Under the pieces are notes generated by a model. It ran no database searches. It saw only the letters and a list, made by a program, of their open reading frames with translations, and was not told where the DNA came from. A stretch of DNA of 64,000 nt from Flavivirga aquatica. GTDB taxonomy: Bacteria; Bacteroidota; Bacteroidia; Flavobacteriales; Flavobacteriaceae. Below are positions 37,964-47,497 of this stretch, in pieces. Within the stretch, counting starts at the first letter, position 1. Every line of letters begins with the position of its first letter. Both the position numbers and the translations under genes were made by a program. The stretch is from positions 1,116,001 to 1,180,000 of the forward strand of contig NZ_MDJD01000054.1 in NCBI RefSeq assembly GCF_001747085.1. Reading direction: 5' to 3'.

Positions 37964-39384
37964 TGAAAAAACCACTTTTATTCCACATTCTATTCTTAAT
38001 TAACACCCTATATATTTCTTCTCAAGTTTTTGAAAAGGAACCTATTAAAATTTCTGGTGATGATGATAAGAGAATTAACCTCATTATTTTAAGTGATGGC
38101 TACCAAACTCACGAATTGCCTCTATTTGTAACTGACGCAACTAATTTCACTAACGACATGTTTAGTCAGTCGCCATTCATAGAATATGCTAATTACTTTA
38201 ATGTATATGCCATAAAAGTACCATCTAACGAAAGTGGTGCAGACCATCCTGCCTCGGCTACCGATGTTACTGAACCTCTGTCTCCAATAAAAAATGTAGA
38301 CACCTATTTTAATGCTACTTTTGATGCTTATGGATTCCACAGACTTCTTTTTCACGAAATAGACGGAAACAGCGCAAACAATACGCAACTAAAAATAAAC
38401 ACGGTTTTAGCAAATAACTTCCCAAACTACGACCAAACCCTAATATTGGTGAATTCAAATGTTTATGGTGGTAGTGGAGGTGAATTCCCTATGTCTTCTA
38501 CAGGAACTAGCGCCAATGAAATAGCAATACACGAATTAGGACATTCTTTATTTAATTTAAAAGATGAATATTACCCTGGAGATACTCAAGCTGCAGAAGC
38601 CATTAATATGACTCAAGAAACGAATCCTAGTTTAGTAAAATGGAAAAACTGGATAGGTACTAATGGCATAGGTATTTATCCTTATGGTGTATCTGGAACT
38701 TCTGCTTCATGGAATAGACCTCATCAAGCCTGTAAAATGCAGTTTTTGGGTTCCCCTTTTTGTTCTGTTTGCAAAGAAGGAATTATTGAAAAAATACATA
38801 ATTTAGTTTCTCCTATTAATGATTATTCTCCCAATAATGATACTACAATTAATACACCTACATTTCCTTTAAATTTTCAATTAGATTTAATTAAACCCAT
38901 ACCCAATACTTTAGAAAATACATGGACATTAAATTCAACAAATTATGCTAATAATGTAGATGATGTCTCTATTTTAGAAGCTAATTTAGTAAAAGGGTTA
39001 AACACATTAACTGTAGTTATAAATGATAATACGCCTTTGTTAAGAGTTGATAATCATCAGACATTTCACCTAAACACAATTACATGGGCTATAAATTATA
39101 CAACTTTAGGTATTGAAGATATTAAAAGTAGTGTTAATGATTTAAGAATTACCATGTCTCCAAACCCTACTAATCATATTATTAACTTAAAATTTGAAAA
39201 CACTAAAGACTTCAGCTTAAAAATGGATATTATAAGTATTGAAGGCAAAAAAATAAAAACAATATCTATTTCAAATCACGAAAACCAACAGATTGATATT
39301 AGCAGTTTTAATAAAGGAATTTACATTACAAATTTCTATTCAAATCAAGTACTTCTTGCTAGTAAAAAATTGGTTATAAATTAG
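37963..39384 (+). CDS. M64-family zinc metallopeptidase (IgA peptidase-like) with T9SS sorting domain
   Basis: 473 residues. Signal peptide (ending LYISSQ), then an M64 catalytic domain: RINLIILSDGYQ (about 27-38), and the zinc site HELGHSLFNLKDEY with His190, Glu191 and His194. Conserved Cys pairs follow (ACKMQFLGSPFCSVCK). The C-terminal ~80 residues (from about 395; ITMSPNPTNH, ISIEGKKIKTISI, FNKGIYITNF) are a T9SS type A sorting domain, so the enzyme is exported through the type IX system to the surface or medium. It should act on peptides outside the cell; M64 is named for IgA cleavage, but host or food proteins cannot be told apart here. Confidence 0.92.
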   Translation: MKKPLLFHILFLINTLYISSQVFEKEPIKISGDDDKRINLIILSDGYQTHELPLFVTDATNFTNDMFSQSPFIEYANYFNVYAIKVPSNESGADHPASATDVTEPLSPIKNVDTYFNATFDAYGFHRLLFHEIDGNSANNTQLKINTVLANNFPNYDQTLILVNSNVYGGSGGEFPMSSTGTSANEIAIHELGHSLFNLKDEYYPGDTQAAEAINMTQETNPSLVKWKNWIGTNGIGIYPYGVSGTSASWNRPHQACKMQFLGSPFCSVCKEGIIEKIHNLVSPINDYSPNNDTTINTPTFPLNFQLDLIKPIPNTLENTWTLNSTNYANNVDDVSILEANLVKGLNTLTVVINDNTPLLRVDNHQTFHLNTITWAINYTTLGIEDIKSSVNDLRITMSPNPTNHIINLKFENTKDFSLKMDIISIEGKKIKTISISNHENQQIDISSFNKGIYITNFYSNQVLLASKKLVIN

Positions 39385-39398
39385 ATAATTGAATAGTC

Positions 39399-40054
39399 TG
39401 TGTTGGAGACGGAAACTATGCAACTCCTAGAAAAGCTACAGTAACTGACTCTGATATTAACAATTAGCACTGTTAACCAAACAAAAAGGTCGACTCTTAA
39501 AGCTAATATAACCAACAGAAGGATTATGGCACATAATATAATTTTTCATAAAATAGTTGATTATGCTGATTTAACAGACACACATACAGCTAAGTATAAA
39601 TTTAAAATACCTTATGCTATTTAGTACTTCTAATATTTATTTTAATGGACAGACCGTTGAAGGAGGTCTTTTTTGTATGGGATGGATCTACTACTCAATT
39701 AGGTTATGGCTTAGCTTTTCAGTAGGTTATTAACCCATTCAACCCAGACTATAAAAATTACGTTATTGGGATGAAACTGATTGGTAACCTTTAGGAGAGA
39801 ATTTAGAGCCAGATAATGAATATCATACTATAGAGTTTCATTTATCTGTTCTAAATACAGAGGCGTATTTAAAAAATGTATTCTCTCAAACTACAAAAAC
39901 AGGATTTGATACTACCGTAGATGTTAGGCTTGAAACTGAGGCTGTAAGTATATTTCCATCCCAAACTGGAACGGTACCTTCACAAAAAAATTGGAGCTGG
40001 AATGGTCAAACAATGCCATTGTATAACATTTATACTATTTTTCATACAACATAA
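39399..40054 (+). pseudogene. Heavily decayed secreted-protein gene
   Basis: No long ORF exists, yet consistent protein fragments appear in successive frames: VCVGDGNYATPRKATVTDSDINN (about 39399-39467), HKIVDYADLTDTHTAKYKFKIPYA (about 39548-39620), IYFNGQTVEGGLF (about 39636-39674), VWDGSTTQLGYGLAFQ then a stop TAG then VINPFNPDYKN (about 39677-39757), DW then TAA, and an 88-codon tail PLGENLEPDNEYHTIEFHLSV to IFHTT (39788-40054). At least three in-frame stops and three frameshifts. I do not recognise the family. It lies between the M64 peptidase and ilvA. Confidence 0.75.
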
Positions 40055-40073
40055 GTACTGTCAATATTAAACC

Positions 40074-41339
40074 TTAAACCAAAAACTGAAACAAATCAGG
40101 TTTATTATTCAAATAATCACCATAAAAATTAAATTCTTTCATTTTAGCTATTAACGGCTTTAAATCTGAAGCTGATTTTAATTGTACGCCAACTACTGCA
40201 GATCCATTTTCTCGATTTGTTTTTTTAGCATACTGGAAATAAGTGATATCATCGTTTTCTCCTAAAATATCAACCACAAATTCTTTTAAAGCACCTGCTC
40301 GTTGTGGAAACTTAACTATAAAATAATGCTTTAAATTAGCATATAACAAAGCGCGTTCTTTAATTTCGGAAGTTCTTGTAATATCATTGTTACTTCCACT
40401 AACCACACAAACTACATTTTTACCTTTAATCTCTTCAGCATAAAAATCTAAAGCAGAAATACTCAAAGCTCCTGCAGGTTCAACAACAATGGCATCTTTA
40501 TTATAAAGCTCTAATATCGTTGCACATACTTTACCTTCGGGTACCGTAATCATCTCATCTAAATTTTCTTTACAAATAGCAAAAGTTAAATCTCCAACAC
40601 GCTTTACCGCTGCTCCATCAATAAATTTTTCAATATGCTCTAATTCTGTATTTCTATTATTTTTTATAGAAACAGACATAGAAGGTGCACCTTCTGGTTC
40701 TACTCCTATAATTTTTGTATTAGGAGATAATGTTTTAAAAACTGTTGATAAACCTGATGCTAAACCTCCACCACCAACGGCTATAAACACATAGTCTATA
40801 GGTTTAGTTGATTGCTCTAAAATTTCCAAAGCTATAGTAGCTTGCCCTTCAATAACTTTTTCATCATTAAAAGGGTGAATAAAGTTTTTTTTTAGCTGCT
40901 CACACTCTAACATTGCTGCATGATAAGCATCATCAAAAGTGTCTCCAATAAGTTTGATATCGATAAAATTCTCACCAAACATTTTAACCTGCTCTACTTT
41001 TTGATTAGGCGTAGGTGCTGGCATATAAATAGTCCCTTTTATCTTTAATAATTTACATGATAACGCCACACCTTGAGCATGGTTTCCTGCGCTAGCACAA
41101 ACTACTCCATGATTAGATTCTTCCTTAGTAAGTGAACTAATTTTATTAAAGGCGCCTCTAATCTTATAAGACCGTACTTGTTGTAAATCTTCACGCTTTA
41201 AAAAGATACTTGCATCATATTGTTTTGAATACCTTAAGCTAGGGCCTAAAGGCGTAACTGCCGATACGTTTTTTATCGTATCGGCAGCTACTTTAATATT
41301 ATTAATACTAGGAAAATAGGTTTTGTCCTCCTTGTTCAT
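40074..41339 (-). CDS. ilvA: Threonine ammonia-lyase (threonine dehydratase), biosynthetic
   Basis: 421 residues. A PLP fold-type II domain with Lys59 in RSYKIRGAF, the phosphate loop AVGGGGLASG and SGSNND near the end of the catalytic domain, then a short ACT-like regulatory domain (about 335-421; HYFIVKFPQRAGALKEF). It converts threonine to 2-oxobutanoate, the first committed step to isoleucine. It is the last gene of ilvD-ilvB-ilvN-ilvC-ilvA, 61 bp after ilvC; placing it in this operon gives the cell the full isoleucine branch in one transcript. Isoleucine feedback through the ACT-like domain is expected from the family. Confidence 0.95.
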   Translation of the reverse strand: MNKEDKTYFPSINNIKVAADTIKNVSAVTPLGPSLRYSKQYDASIFLKREDLQQVRSYKIRGAFNKISSLTKEESNHGVVCASAGNHAQGVALSCKLLKIKGTIYMPAPTPNQKVEQVKMFGENFIDIKLIGDTFDDAYHAAMLECEQLKKNFIHPFNDEKVIEGQATIALEILEQSTKPIDYVFIAVGGGGLASGLSTVFKTLSPNTKIIGVEPEGAPSMSVSIKNNRNTELEHIEKFIDGAAVKRVGDLTFAICKENLDEMITVPEGKVCATILELYNKDAIVVEPAGALSISALDFYAEEIKGKNVVCVVSGSNNDITRTSEIKERALLYANLKHYFIVKFPQRAGALKEFVVDILGENDDITYFQYAKKTNRENGSAVVGVQLKSASDLKPLIAKMKEFNFYGDYLNNKPDLFQFLV

Positions 41340-41400
41340 AATATATCTTTATAAAACCTACGAGGTATTTGAAAGACCTTGTAGATTAAAATTTATTATT

Positions 41401-42876
41401 TTAAACTATTGGCTTCATAGCCGTCATAGATGATCTTAAAAACTCACCTACTTTTTCTACAGGGTGATCTCTTAAAACTTTATTGATTTCAATAAGTTTG
41501 GCGTTATCTACACCTTCACCATTATCTTTAGCATATGCTTTACCTATAACATCAGTCTTGATATTCTTCATAAAATCTGTTAATAAAGGCTTACAAGCAT
41601 GATCAAATAAGTAACAACCGTACTCAGCAGTATCAGAAATTACACTGTTCATTTCATATAACTTCTTTCTAGCAATAGTATTTGCAATAAGTGGCGTTTC
41701 ATGTAATGATTCGTAATATGCAGATGCATCAATAATACCAGAATCTGTCATAGCTTCAAACGCTAATTCTACTCCTGCTCTTACCATAGCAACCATTAAC
41801 ACACCATTGTCATAGTATTCTTGCTCAGAGATTTCAACATCTCCAGCAGGCGTTTTTTCGAAAGCAGTTTCAGCTGTAGCTGCTCTCCATCCTAATAAGT
41901 TTTTATCATCGTTAGCCCAATCTTCCATCATACCAGCAGAAAAACGACCTTCAATAATATCATCCATATGCTTTTGGAATAATGGACGCATAATATCTTT
42001 TAACTCTTCAGATAATTCAAAAGCTTTAATTTTAGCTGGGTTAGATAAACGATCCATCATGTTTGTTACACCACCATATTTAAGACCTTCTGTTACAGTT
42101 TCCCAACCGTATTGAATTAATTTTGAAGCGTAACCTGCATCAATACCTTCTTCAACCATTTTATCAAAACAGAGGATAGATCCTGTTTGCAACAAACCAC
42201 AAAGAATAGTTTGTTCTCCCATTAAATCAGACTTTACCTCAGCAATAAAAGAAGATTCTAACACTCCTGCTTTGTCACCTCCAGTAGCTACAGCATAAGC
42301 CTTAGCTTGTGCCCATCCTTTTCCTTCTGGATCATTTTCTTCGTGTACCGCAATTAAAGTTGGCACACCAAAACCACGCTTATATTCCTCACGAACCTCA
42401 GAACCAGGAGACTTAGGAGCCACCATGATTACAGTAAGATCTTTACGAACTTGCATACCTTCCTCAACAATATTAAATCCATGAGAATAAGATAATGTAG
42501 CGCCTTGCTTCATTAAAGGCATAACAGTATTAACAGCATTAGTATGTTGCTTATCTGGTGTTAAATTTAACACGACATCTGCAGTAGGGATTAACTCTTG
42601 GTAATTACCAACTGTAAATCCATTTTCTGATGCATTTATAAAAGACTGACGTTTTTCTGCTATTGCTGCATCACGTAACGCATAAGAAATATCTAAACCA
42701 GAATCTCTCATATTTAACCCTTGGTTTAAACCTTGAGCACCGCATCCTACGATAACAATTTTCTTTCCTTTTAAAGCATTTACTCCGTCCGCAAACTCAG
42801 AAGCGTCCATAAATCTACACTTCGATAATTGATCTAATTTATCTCTTAACGATAATGTGTTAAAATAATTTCCCAT
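41401..42876 (-). CDS. ilvC: Ketol-acid reductoisomerase, long (class II) form
   Basis: 491 residues, the length of the class II enzyme with a duplicated knotted domain. The NADPH site is [21 protein letters not shown] (GCGAQG at 44-49). Mg-binding acidic residues fall in [15 protein letters not shown] and the second copy. It rearranges and reduces acetolactate or acetohydroxybutyrate to the dihydroxy acids of the valine and isoleucine pathways. Lies 17 bp after ilvN within the ilv operon. Confidence 0.97.
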   Translation of the reverse strand: MGNYFNTLSLRDKLDQLSKCRFMDASEFADGVNALKGKKIVIVGCGAQGLNQGLNMRDSGLDISYALRDAAIAEKRQSFINASENGFTVGNYQELIPTADVVLNLTPDKQHTNAVNTVMPLMKQGATLSYSHGFNIVEEGMQVRKDLTVIMVAPKSPGSEVREEYKRGFGVPTLIAVHEENDPEGKGWAQAKAYAVATGGDKAGVLESSFIAEVKSDLMGEQTILCGLLQTGSILCFDKMVEEGIDAGYASKLIQYGWETVTEGLKYGGVTNMMDRLSNPAKIKAFELSEELKDIMRPLFQKHMDDIIEGRFSAGMMEDWANDDKNLLGWRAATAETAFEKTPAGDVEISEQEYYDNGVLMVAMVRAGVELAFEAMTDSGIIDASAYYESLHETPLIANTIARKKLYEMNSVISDTAEYGCYLFDHACKPLLTDFMKNIKTDVIGKAYAKDNGEGVDNAKLIEINKVLRDHPVEKVGEFLRSSMTAMKPIV

Positions 42877-42893
42877 TTTACTTTTTCTTATTA

Positions 42894-43424
42894 TTAATTA
42901 TTGAATGCTGATAGCATTTCGGTTATTTTCATTTCTTCTTTGGTTACAGATATACGTCCTGAACGTACAAACTGCATAATCCCAAAAATATTTAAATCGC
43001 GTCGTAAAGATTCTATTTCATTTCTTCTACCAGATTTTTCTAACACAAAAAACTCTTTATTCACGGTAACAATTCTTGCATTACTTTCTTTTATTATATT
43101 CTGAATTTGTGGTTCTTCAAATAATAAATCAGATTTTATTTTAAACATACAAGATTCCTGATAGATAGTCTCTTCGTCTGTATGATAATAGGCACGAATA
43201 ACTTCTATTTGCTTTTCAAATTGCTTAACAATTTTTTCAGCTTGTGCCTCAGTAATATTTACAACAATAACAAATCTGTTAACGTTTTCAATTTCAGATT
43301 GCGATGTTGTTAAACTTTCAATATTTATTGTTCTACGTTGAAAAATTGCAGAAATACGATTAAGCAAACCGATATTATTCTCGGTATATATTGAAATCGT
43401 GTATGGCTTTATTTCTTCGTTCAT
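42894..43424 (-). CDS. ilvN: Acetolactate synthase regulatory (small) subunit
   Basis: 176 residues. An N-terminal ACT domain (about 7-80; [37 protein letters not shown]) binds valine in relatives, and the C-terminal half ([41 protein letters not shown]) is the usual ALS small-subunit C-domain. It stabilises the catalytic subunit and confers feedback inhibition. It is 13 bp downstream of ilvB. The symbols ilvN and ilvH are both used for this subunit. Confidence 0.95.
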   Translation of the reverse strand: MNEEIKPYTISIYTENNIGLLNRISAIFQRRTINIESLTTSQSEIENVNRFVIVVNITEAQAEKIVKQFEKQIEVIRAYYHTDEETIYQESCMFKIKSDLLFEEPQIQNIIKESNARIVTVNKEFFVLEKSGRRNEIESLRRDLNIFGIMQFVRSGRISVTKEEMKITEMLSAFNN

Positions 43425-43437
43425 TTCTTTTCTAAAT

Positions 43438-45171
43438 TTAGCTTAAACGTACATCTGAAACTGATGCTCCCGAAGGAATCATTGGAAATACATTATCTTC
43501 TTTTTCTACACAAACCTCTAAGAAATAAGAGTCCTTAGACTGAATCATTTCTTTAACGGCATCGGCTAAATCCTCACGTTTTACTACTTTTCTAGCTTTA
43601 ATATAATAGCCTTCTGCTATAGCAACGAAATTTGGATTTGTCATTTCTGTTGAGGCATAACGCTTATCAAAAAACAATTGTTGCCATTGACGTACCATCC
43701 CTAAAAATTCATTATTCAAGACTACTATTTTTACAGGTACTTTTTGCTGAAAAATGGTTCCTAACTCCTGAATATTCATTTGGTAACCACCATCACCTAT
43801 AATGGCTACAACTTCACGATCTGGCGCTGCCATTTTAGCACCTATAGCTGCTGGTAAAGCAAATCCCATAGTCCCTAGACCTCCTGATGTAATATTACTT
43901 TTGGTAATATTAAATTCGGAATAACGACAAGCAATCATTTGATGTTGACCAACGTCTGATACTATCGCTGCATTTCCTTTACTTTCTATATTAATTTGTT
44001 TTAATACCTCTCCCATGGTTAAACCTTCCTTACTTGGAGAAATATCATTTTTAATTACCTTTTCATATTCTATAGCATATAAATCTTTAAACTCTTGATG
44101 CCATGCATCATGAGAGTTTTTATTTAATTGCTCCAATAATAAGGCTAAACTTTCTTTAGCGTTACCTAATACAGCTATATCTGCTTTTACATTTTTATTA
44201 ATCTCAGCTGGATCAATATCAAAATGAATTACTTTGGCTTGTTTTGCATAACTATTTAAATTTCCTGTAACACGATCATCAAAACGCATACCTATAGCAA
44301 TAAGCACATCACATTCATTAGTTAGTTTATTAGGCGCATAATTACCATGCATACCAACCATACCAACATTTAATGGATGGGAAGTAGGTAAAGCAGAAGC
44401 TCCAAGAATAGTCCATGCTGCAGGCAAGCCTGCTTTTTCAACTACTGCTTTAAATTCATTTTCAGCTTCTCCTAAAATAACACCTTGCCCCCAAACAATT
44501 AGCGGTTTTTTAGCATTATTAATTAGGTTTGCTGCTGCTTTAACCGATTCTGGATCGGTTTCTGGTACAGCTTTATAACTTCTTACAACTTTGCATTTTT
44601 CGTATTTAAAATCAAATTCCTCAAACTGCGCATCTTTAGTTATATCAATTAGTACAGGACCTGGACGTCCACTTCTTGCTATATAAAAAGCTTTAGCTAA
44701 AACTTCTGGTATCTGTGACGCTTTAGTAATTTGATGATTCCATTTAGTTACAGGTGTAGAAATACCAACAATATCAGTTTCTTGAAAAGCATCACTTCCT
44801 AATAAAGGCGATGGTACTTGCCCTGTTATACAGACTAATGGTGTAGAATCTATTTGAGCATCTGCTATCCCTGTTACTAAATTTGTAGCACCTGGACCTG
44901 ATGTGGCCATGGCAACACCAACTTTACCAGAAATTCTTGCAAACCCTTGAGCTGCATGTGCTGCACCTTGCTCATGACGTGTTAATACATGATGAATTCT
45001 ATCTCTATATTTATATAACTCATCGTAAACTGGCATAATAGCACCTCCTGGGTATCCATAAAGAATATCTACGCCTTCTGCTATTAAGCATTTTATTATA
45101 GCTTCGGCACCTGTAATACGTTCTGTTTGTCCTGCCACTTCTTTTGTTTTATTTGCGGTTTGTGTATCCAT
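43438..45171 (-). CDS. ilvB: Acetolactate synthase catalytic (large) subunit
   Basis: 577 residues from the ATG at 45171; a GTG two codons upstream is possible but less likely. Three-domain ThDP enzyme: the activating Glu in RHEQGAAHAAQGFARISG, a central FAD domain (FDDRVTGNLNSYAKQAKVIHFDIDPAEINKN), and the ThDP-Mg site GDGGYQMNIQELGT with NN at the end. It condenses two pyruvates, or pyruvate with 2-oxobutanoate, to start valine, leucine and isoleucine synthesis. It lies 45 bp after ilvD, with a short GC-rich palindrome in the gap. Confidence 0.97.
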   Translation of the reverse strand: MDTQTANKTKEVAGQTERITGAEAIIKCLIAEGVDILYGYPGGAIMPVYDELYKYRDRIHHVLTRHEQGAAHAAQGFARISGKVGVAMATSGPGATNLVTGIADAQIDSTPLVCITGQVPSPLLGSDAFQETDIVGISTPVTKWNHQITKASQIPEVLAKAFYIARSGRPGPVLIDITKDAQFEEFDFKYEKCKVVRSYKAVPETDPESVKAAANLINNAKKPLIVWGQGVILGEAENEFKAVVEKAGLPAAWTILGASALPTSHPLNVGMVGMHGNYAPNKLTNECDVLIAIGMRFDDRVTGNLNSYAKQAKVIHFDIDPAEINKNVKADIAVLGNAKESLALLLEQLNKNSHDAWHQEFKDLYAIEYEKVIKNDISPSKEGLTMGEVLKQINIESKGNAAIVSDVGQHQMIACRYSEFNITKSNITSGGLGTMGFALPAAIGAKMAAPDREVVAIIGDGGYQMNIQELGTIFQQKVPVKIVVLNNEFLGMVRQWQQLFFDKRYASTEMTNPNFVAIAEGYYIKARKVVKREDLADAVKEMIQSKDSYFLEVCVEKEDNVFPMIPSGASVSDVRLS

Positions 45172-45186
45172 ACTCACAATATTTAT

Positions 45187-45204
45187 TTTCGCTTTCGCGG
45201 AAAT
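45187..45204. repeat. Short GC-rich palindromic motif in the ilvD-ilvB gap
   Basis: TTTCGCTTTCGCGGAAAT stands out in AT-rich DNA and contains TTTCGCGGAAA. From memory, related TTTCCGCGAAAGCG words are dispersed through many Flavobacteriaceae genomes. A related TTCCGCGGAAGCG word occurs inside etfA near 55734-55746. Function unknown. Confidence 0.35.
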
Positions 45205-45216
45205 GAAAAATTCTAT

Positions 45217-46896
45217 TTAAAACTCATCAGTAACACATCCTTTAGATGCTGATGATACTGATCTTGCGTATTTATAAAGTACTCCTCTTTCAAACTTTAA
45301 TTTTGGAGCAATCCAGTTTTGTCTTCTTTTTTGTAATTCTTCTTCTGAAACTTCTAAAGAAATTGAATTTGTTTCTGCATCAATAGTAATCATATCTCCA
45401 TCTTTAACAAAAGCAATAGTACCACCTTCTTGAGCTTCAGGAGTTATATGTCCTACCACAAAACCATGTGTTCCACCAGAAAAACGTCCATCTGTAATTA
45501 ATGCAACATCTTTTCCTAAACCTGCTCCCATTATAGCTGCAGTTGGTTTTAACATTTCTGGCATACCAGGCCCTCCTTTTGGTCCTTCGTAACGAATAAC
45601 AACCACATCACCTTTTTCTACTAACCCATCACGAATACCATCATTTGCAGCATATTCACCGTCAAAAACTTTAGCTTTTCCTATAAAGCTTAAGCCTTCT
45701 TTACCTGTTATTTTTGCAACACTACCATCTGTAGCAAGGTTACCATAAAGCATACGTAAGTGCCCAGTAACTTTAATAGGTTCTTCTAATGGTTTAATAA
45801 CGTCTTGACCTTCTGCTAAATCTTTAACATCTAATAAATTTTCAGCTAATGTTTTTCCTGTTACGGTTAAACAATCGCCATGTAATAACCCTTTATTTAA
45901 AAGATATTTTAATACCGCTGGAATACCTCCTACATTATGCAAATCTTCCATAAGGTATTGACCACTTGGTTTTAAATCTGCTAAAAACGGTGTATTGTCA
46001 CTTATATCTTGAAAGTCTTTAAGCGTAAAATCTATTTGTGCTGCTCTTGCTATTGCTAAAAAGTGTAATACGGCATTTGTAGATCCTCCTAAAATAGTTA
46101 CTAAACGTATCGCATTTTCTAAAGATTTGCGCGTAACGATATCTGAAGGTTTAATATCTTTCTCTATTAATAAACGCATTGCCTCTCCTGCTCTTACCGA
46201 TTCTTCTTTTTTAGCATCACTACTAGCTGGGTTAGACCCGTTAAATGGTAATGCCATACCTAAGGCTTCTATTGCAGATGCCATAGTATTAGCTGTATAC
46301 ATACCACCACATGCTCCTGCTCCTGGAATAGATTTTTTTATGATACTTTTATATTCTTCTTCCTCCATAGTTCCAGCTACTTTGCTTCCCCATGCTTCAA
46401 AAGAAGATACAATATCTAATTTTTTCTTATTATGACAACCAGAATCTGTAGTTCCTCCAAATACTAAAATAGATGGTCTATTTAATCGAATCATTGCTAT
46501 TAAAGCACCTGGCATATTTTTATCACAGCCAACTACAGTAATCAATCCGTCATAACTCATTGCTTGTACTACAGTTTCCATAGAATCTGCAATAATATCT
46601 CTCGATGGTAAAGAATAACGCATACCCGGTGTTCCCATAGAAATACCATCACTCACACCAATGGTATTAAAGATTAAACCAACCAAGTCTTCATTCTTAG
46701 TACCCTGCTTAACCAACTTAGCTAAATCGTTAAGGTGCATGTTACATGGGTTACCTTCGTAACCCGTACTTGCAATACCAATTAAAGGTTTAAAGAAGTC
46801 TTCATCTGAAAAGCCAATAGCATACAACATCGATTGTGCTGCTGGCTGAGTTGAATCCTGAGTTACTGTTTTACTGTATTTATTAAGTTCCTTCAT
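45217..46896 (-). CDS. ilvD: Dihydroxy-acid dehydratase
   Basis: 559 residues. Fe-S cluster cysteines are in [13 protein letters not shown] and [20 protein letters not shown], and the C-terminal barrel has the conserved [19 protein letters not shown]. It dehydrates dihydroxy acids to the 2-oxo acids of valine and isoleucine in the cytoplasm. First gene of the ilvDBNCA operon; the start lies about 235 nt downstream of the attenuator-like terminator. A small hairpin (46951-46981, ATTTGTGA with TCACAAAT) lies in its leader. Confidence 0.97.
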   Translation of the reverse strand: MKELNKYSKTVTQDSTQPAAQSMLYAIGFSDEDFFKPLIGIASTGYEGNPCNMHLNDLAKLVKQGTKNEDLVGLIFNTIGVSDGISMGTPGMRYSLPSRDIIADSMETVVQAMSYDGLITVVGCDKNMPGALIAMIRLNRPSILVFGGTTDSGCHNKKKLDIVSSFEAWGSKVAGTMEEEEYKSIIKKSIPGAGACGGMYTANTMASAIEALGMALPFNGSNPASSDAKKEESVRAGEAMRLLIEKDIKPSDIVTRKSLENAIRLVTILGGSTNAVLHFLAIARAAQIDFTLKDFQDISDNTPFLADLKPSGQYLMEDLHNVGGIPAVLKYLLNKGLLHGDCLTVTGKTLAENLLDVKDLAEGQDVIKPLEEPIKVTGHLRMLYGNLATDGSVAKITGKEGLSFIGKAKVFDGEYAANDGIRDGLVEKGDVVVIRYEGPKGGPGMPEMLKPTAAIMGAGLGKDVALITDGRFSGGTHGFVVGHITPEAQEGGTIAFVKDGDMITIDAETNSISLEVSEEELQKRRQNWIAPKLKFERGVLYKYARSVSSASKGCVTDEF

Positions 46897-47131
46897 TTTT
46901 ATTACAGATAATTTTACGTTTTATCTTATTCTAATTTAAGATTCTAGGTGATTTGTGATTTTTAATAAAAATTTCACAAATTAGCTTCGAAATTAATTTA
47001 TTAGGTTTTTATATAGATCTCTCTTTACTTCTTAAGGTTAAACTCACGGCCACAAAAAACAACATAAACACCTAAAAAACAATCATTTAGATATATATTT
47101 TTATGATGTTCAAAAATGAAAAATAATCCAT

Positions 47132-47161
47132 AAAAAAGCCCTCCATTTTAGGAAGGCTTTT
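47132..47161 (-). terminator. Attenuator terminator upstream of the ilv operon
   Basis: Read on the minus strand: AAAAGCCTTCC (47161-47151), loop TAAAAT, GGAGGGCTTTT (47144-47134), then more T. All 11 positions pair (one G-U), with a 6-nt loop and a run of six U, so it is a strong intrinsic terminator. It lies between the leader peptide (47195-47257) and ilvD and would cut transcription before the operon. On the plus strand it faces away from metK. Confidence 0.85.
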
Positions 47162-47184
47162 AAAATTTATTTTCGTTTTTATAT

Positions 47185-47196
47185 ACCCTTTCCCTT
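47185..47196 (-). promoter_or_regulatory. Candidate antiterminator strand of the ilv attenuator
   Basis: AAGGGAAAGGGT on the minus strand overlaps the leader-peptide stop codon (47195-47197). It can pair, with a one-base bulge, with CCTTCC in the 5' arm of the terminator. A ribosome stalled at upstream Ile/Val codons would leave it free to pair; a ribosome reaching the stop codon would cover it. The pairing is judged by eye. Confidence 0.5.
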
Positions 47197-47257
47197 ATCC
47201 TTGCGAAATAATCACAATGAGGATGACAGAAATGATATTTAAAATTTTATTTTTCAT
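47195..47257 (-). CDS. Leader peptide of the ilv operon, rich in Ile, Leu and Val
   Basis: A 20-residue open frame: MKNKILNIISVILIVIISQG, then TAA. It contains seven Ile, two Leu and two Val, so 11 of 20 codons call for the three products of the operon behind it, clustered at residues 5-17. It is followed by a candidate antiterminator and a strong terminator, then ilvD. This is the layout of ribosome-mediated transcription attenuation, as known for ilv operons in Proteobacteria. The peptide itself has no expected function. A weak -7-like TAATATTG lies at 47274-47267, close to the ATG, which would give a very short leader. Confidence 0.8.
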   Translation of the reverse strand: MKNKILNIISVILIVIISQG

Positions 47258-47324
47258 TTAATTACGCAATATTACTAATTTTTTTCGACATTCATTTTTT
47301 TTTTGAAAAAAAGAAAAACTAGCC

Positions 47325-47352
47325 TTGTTCTTCTTTTATTTTTTTATTTTTG
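47325..47352 (+). promoter_or_regulatory. metK: Promoter of the metK leader
   Basis: TTG at 47325-47327, a 17-nt spacer, and a perfect TAnnTTTG box TATTTTTG at 47345-47352. Transcription would start near 47358, just ahead of the riboswitch P1 at 47368. The spacer is slightly shorter than at the susC promoters. Confidence 0.6.
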
Positions 47353-47367
47353 CCAACACAAATAATA

Positions 47368-47497
47368 GAGGAAAGATTTGACTGATTGCAACCTCTTTAT
47401 ATTGAACTTATCTTAACCAAAAATACCAAAACAAGTTCAGTATAAACAAAAATGCTAAAGGCAGTGTAAACTTCCTGAGACGTTATCGTCAAATCTT
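47368..47497 (+). ncRNA. Candidate SAM-II-type riboswitch in the metK leader
   Basis: GAGG (47368-47371) pairs with CCTC (47392-47395) as P1; the loop AAAGATTTGACTGATTGCAA resembles the SAM-II core (GATTT, AC, ATTGCAA). A variable hairpin follows (TATATTGAACTT 47398-47409 with AAGTTCAGTATA 47433-47444, one G-U), then AAATGCTAAAGG and CAGT (47462-47465), which can pair with ACTG (47381-47384) as a pseudoknot. The order and the GCTAAA element match SAM-II. In addition, AAGATTTGAC (47373-47382) is perfectly complementary to GTCAAATCTT (47488-47497), 18 nt before the ATG, giving a competing helix. It lies before metK, the SAM synthase, as expected. Class assignment is from memory of the consensus. 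Confidence 0.65.
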
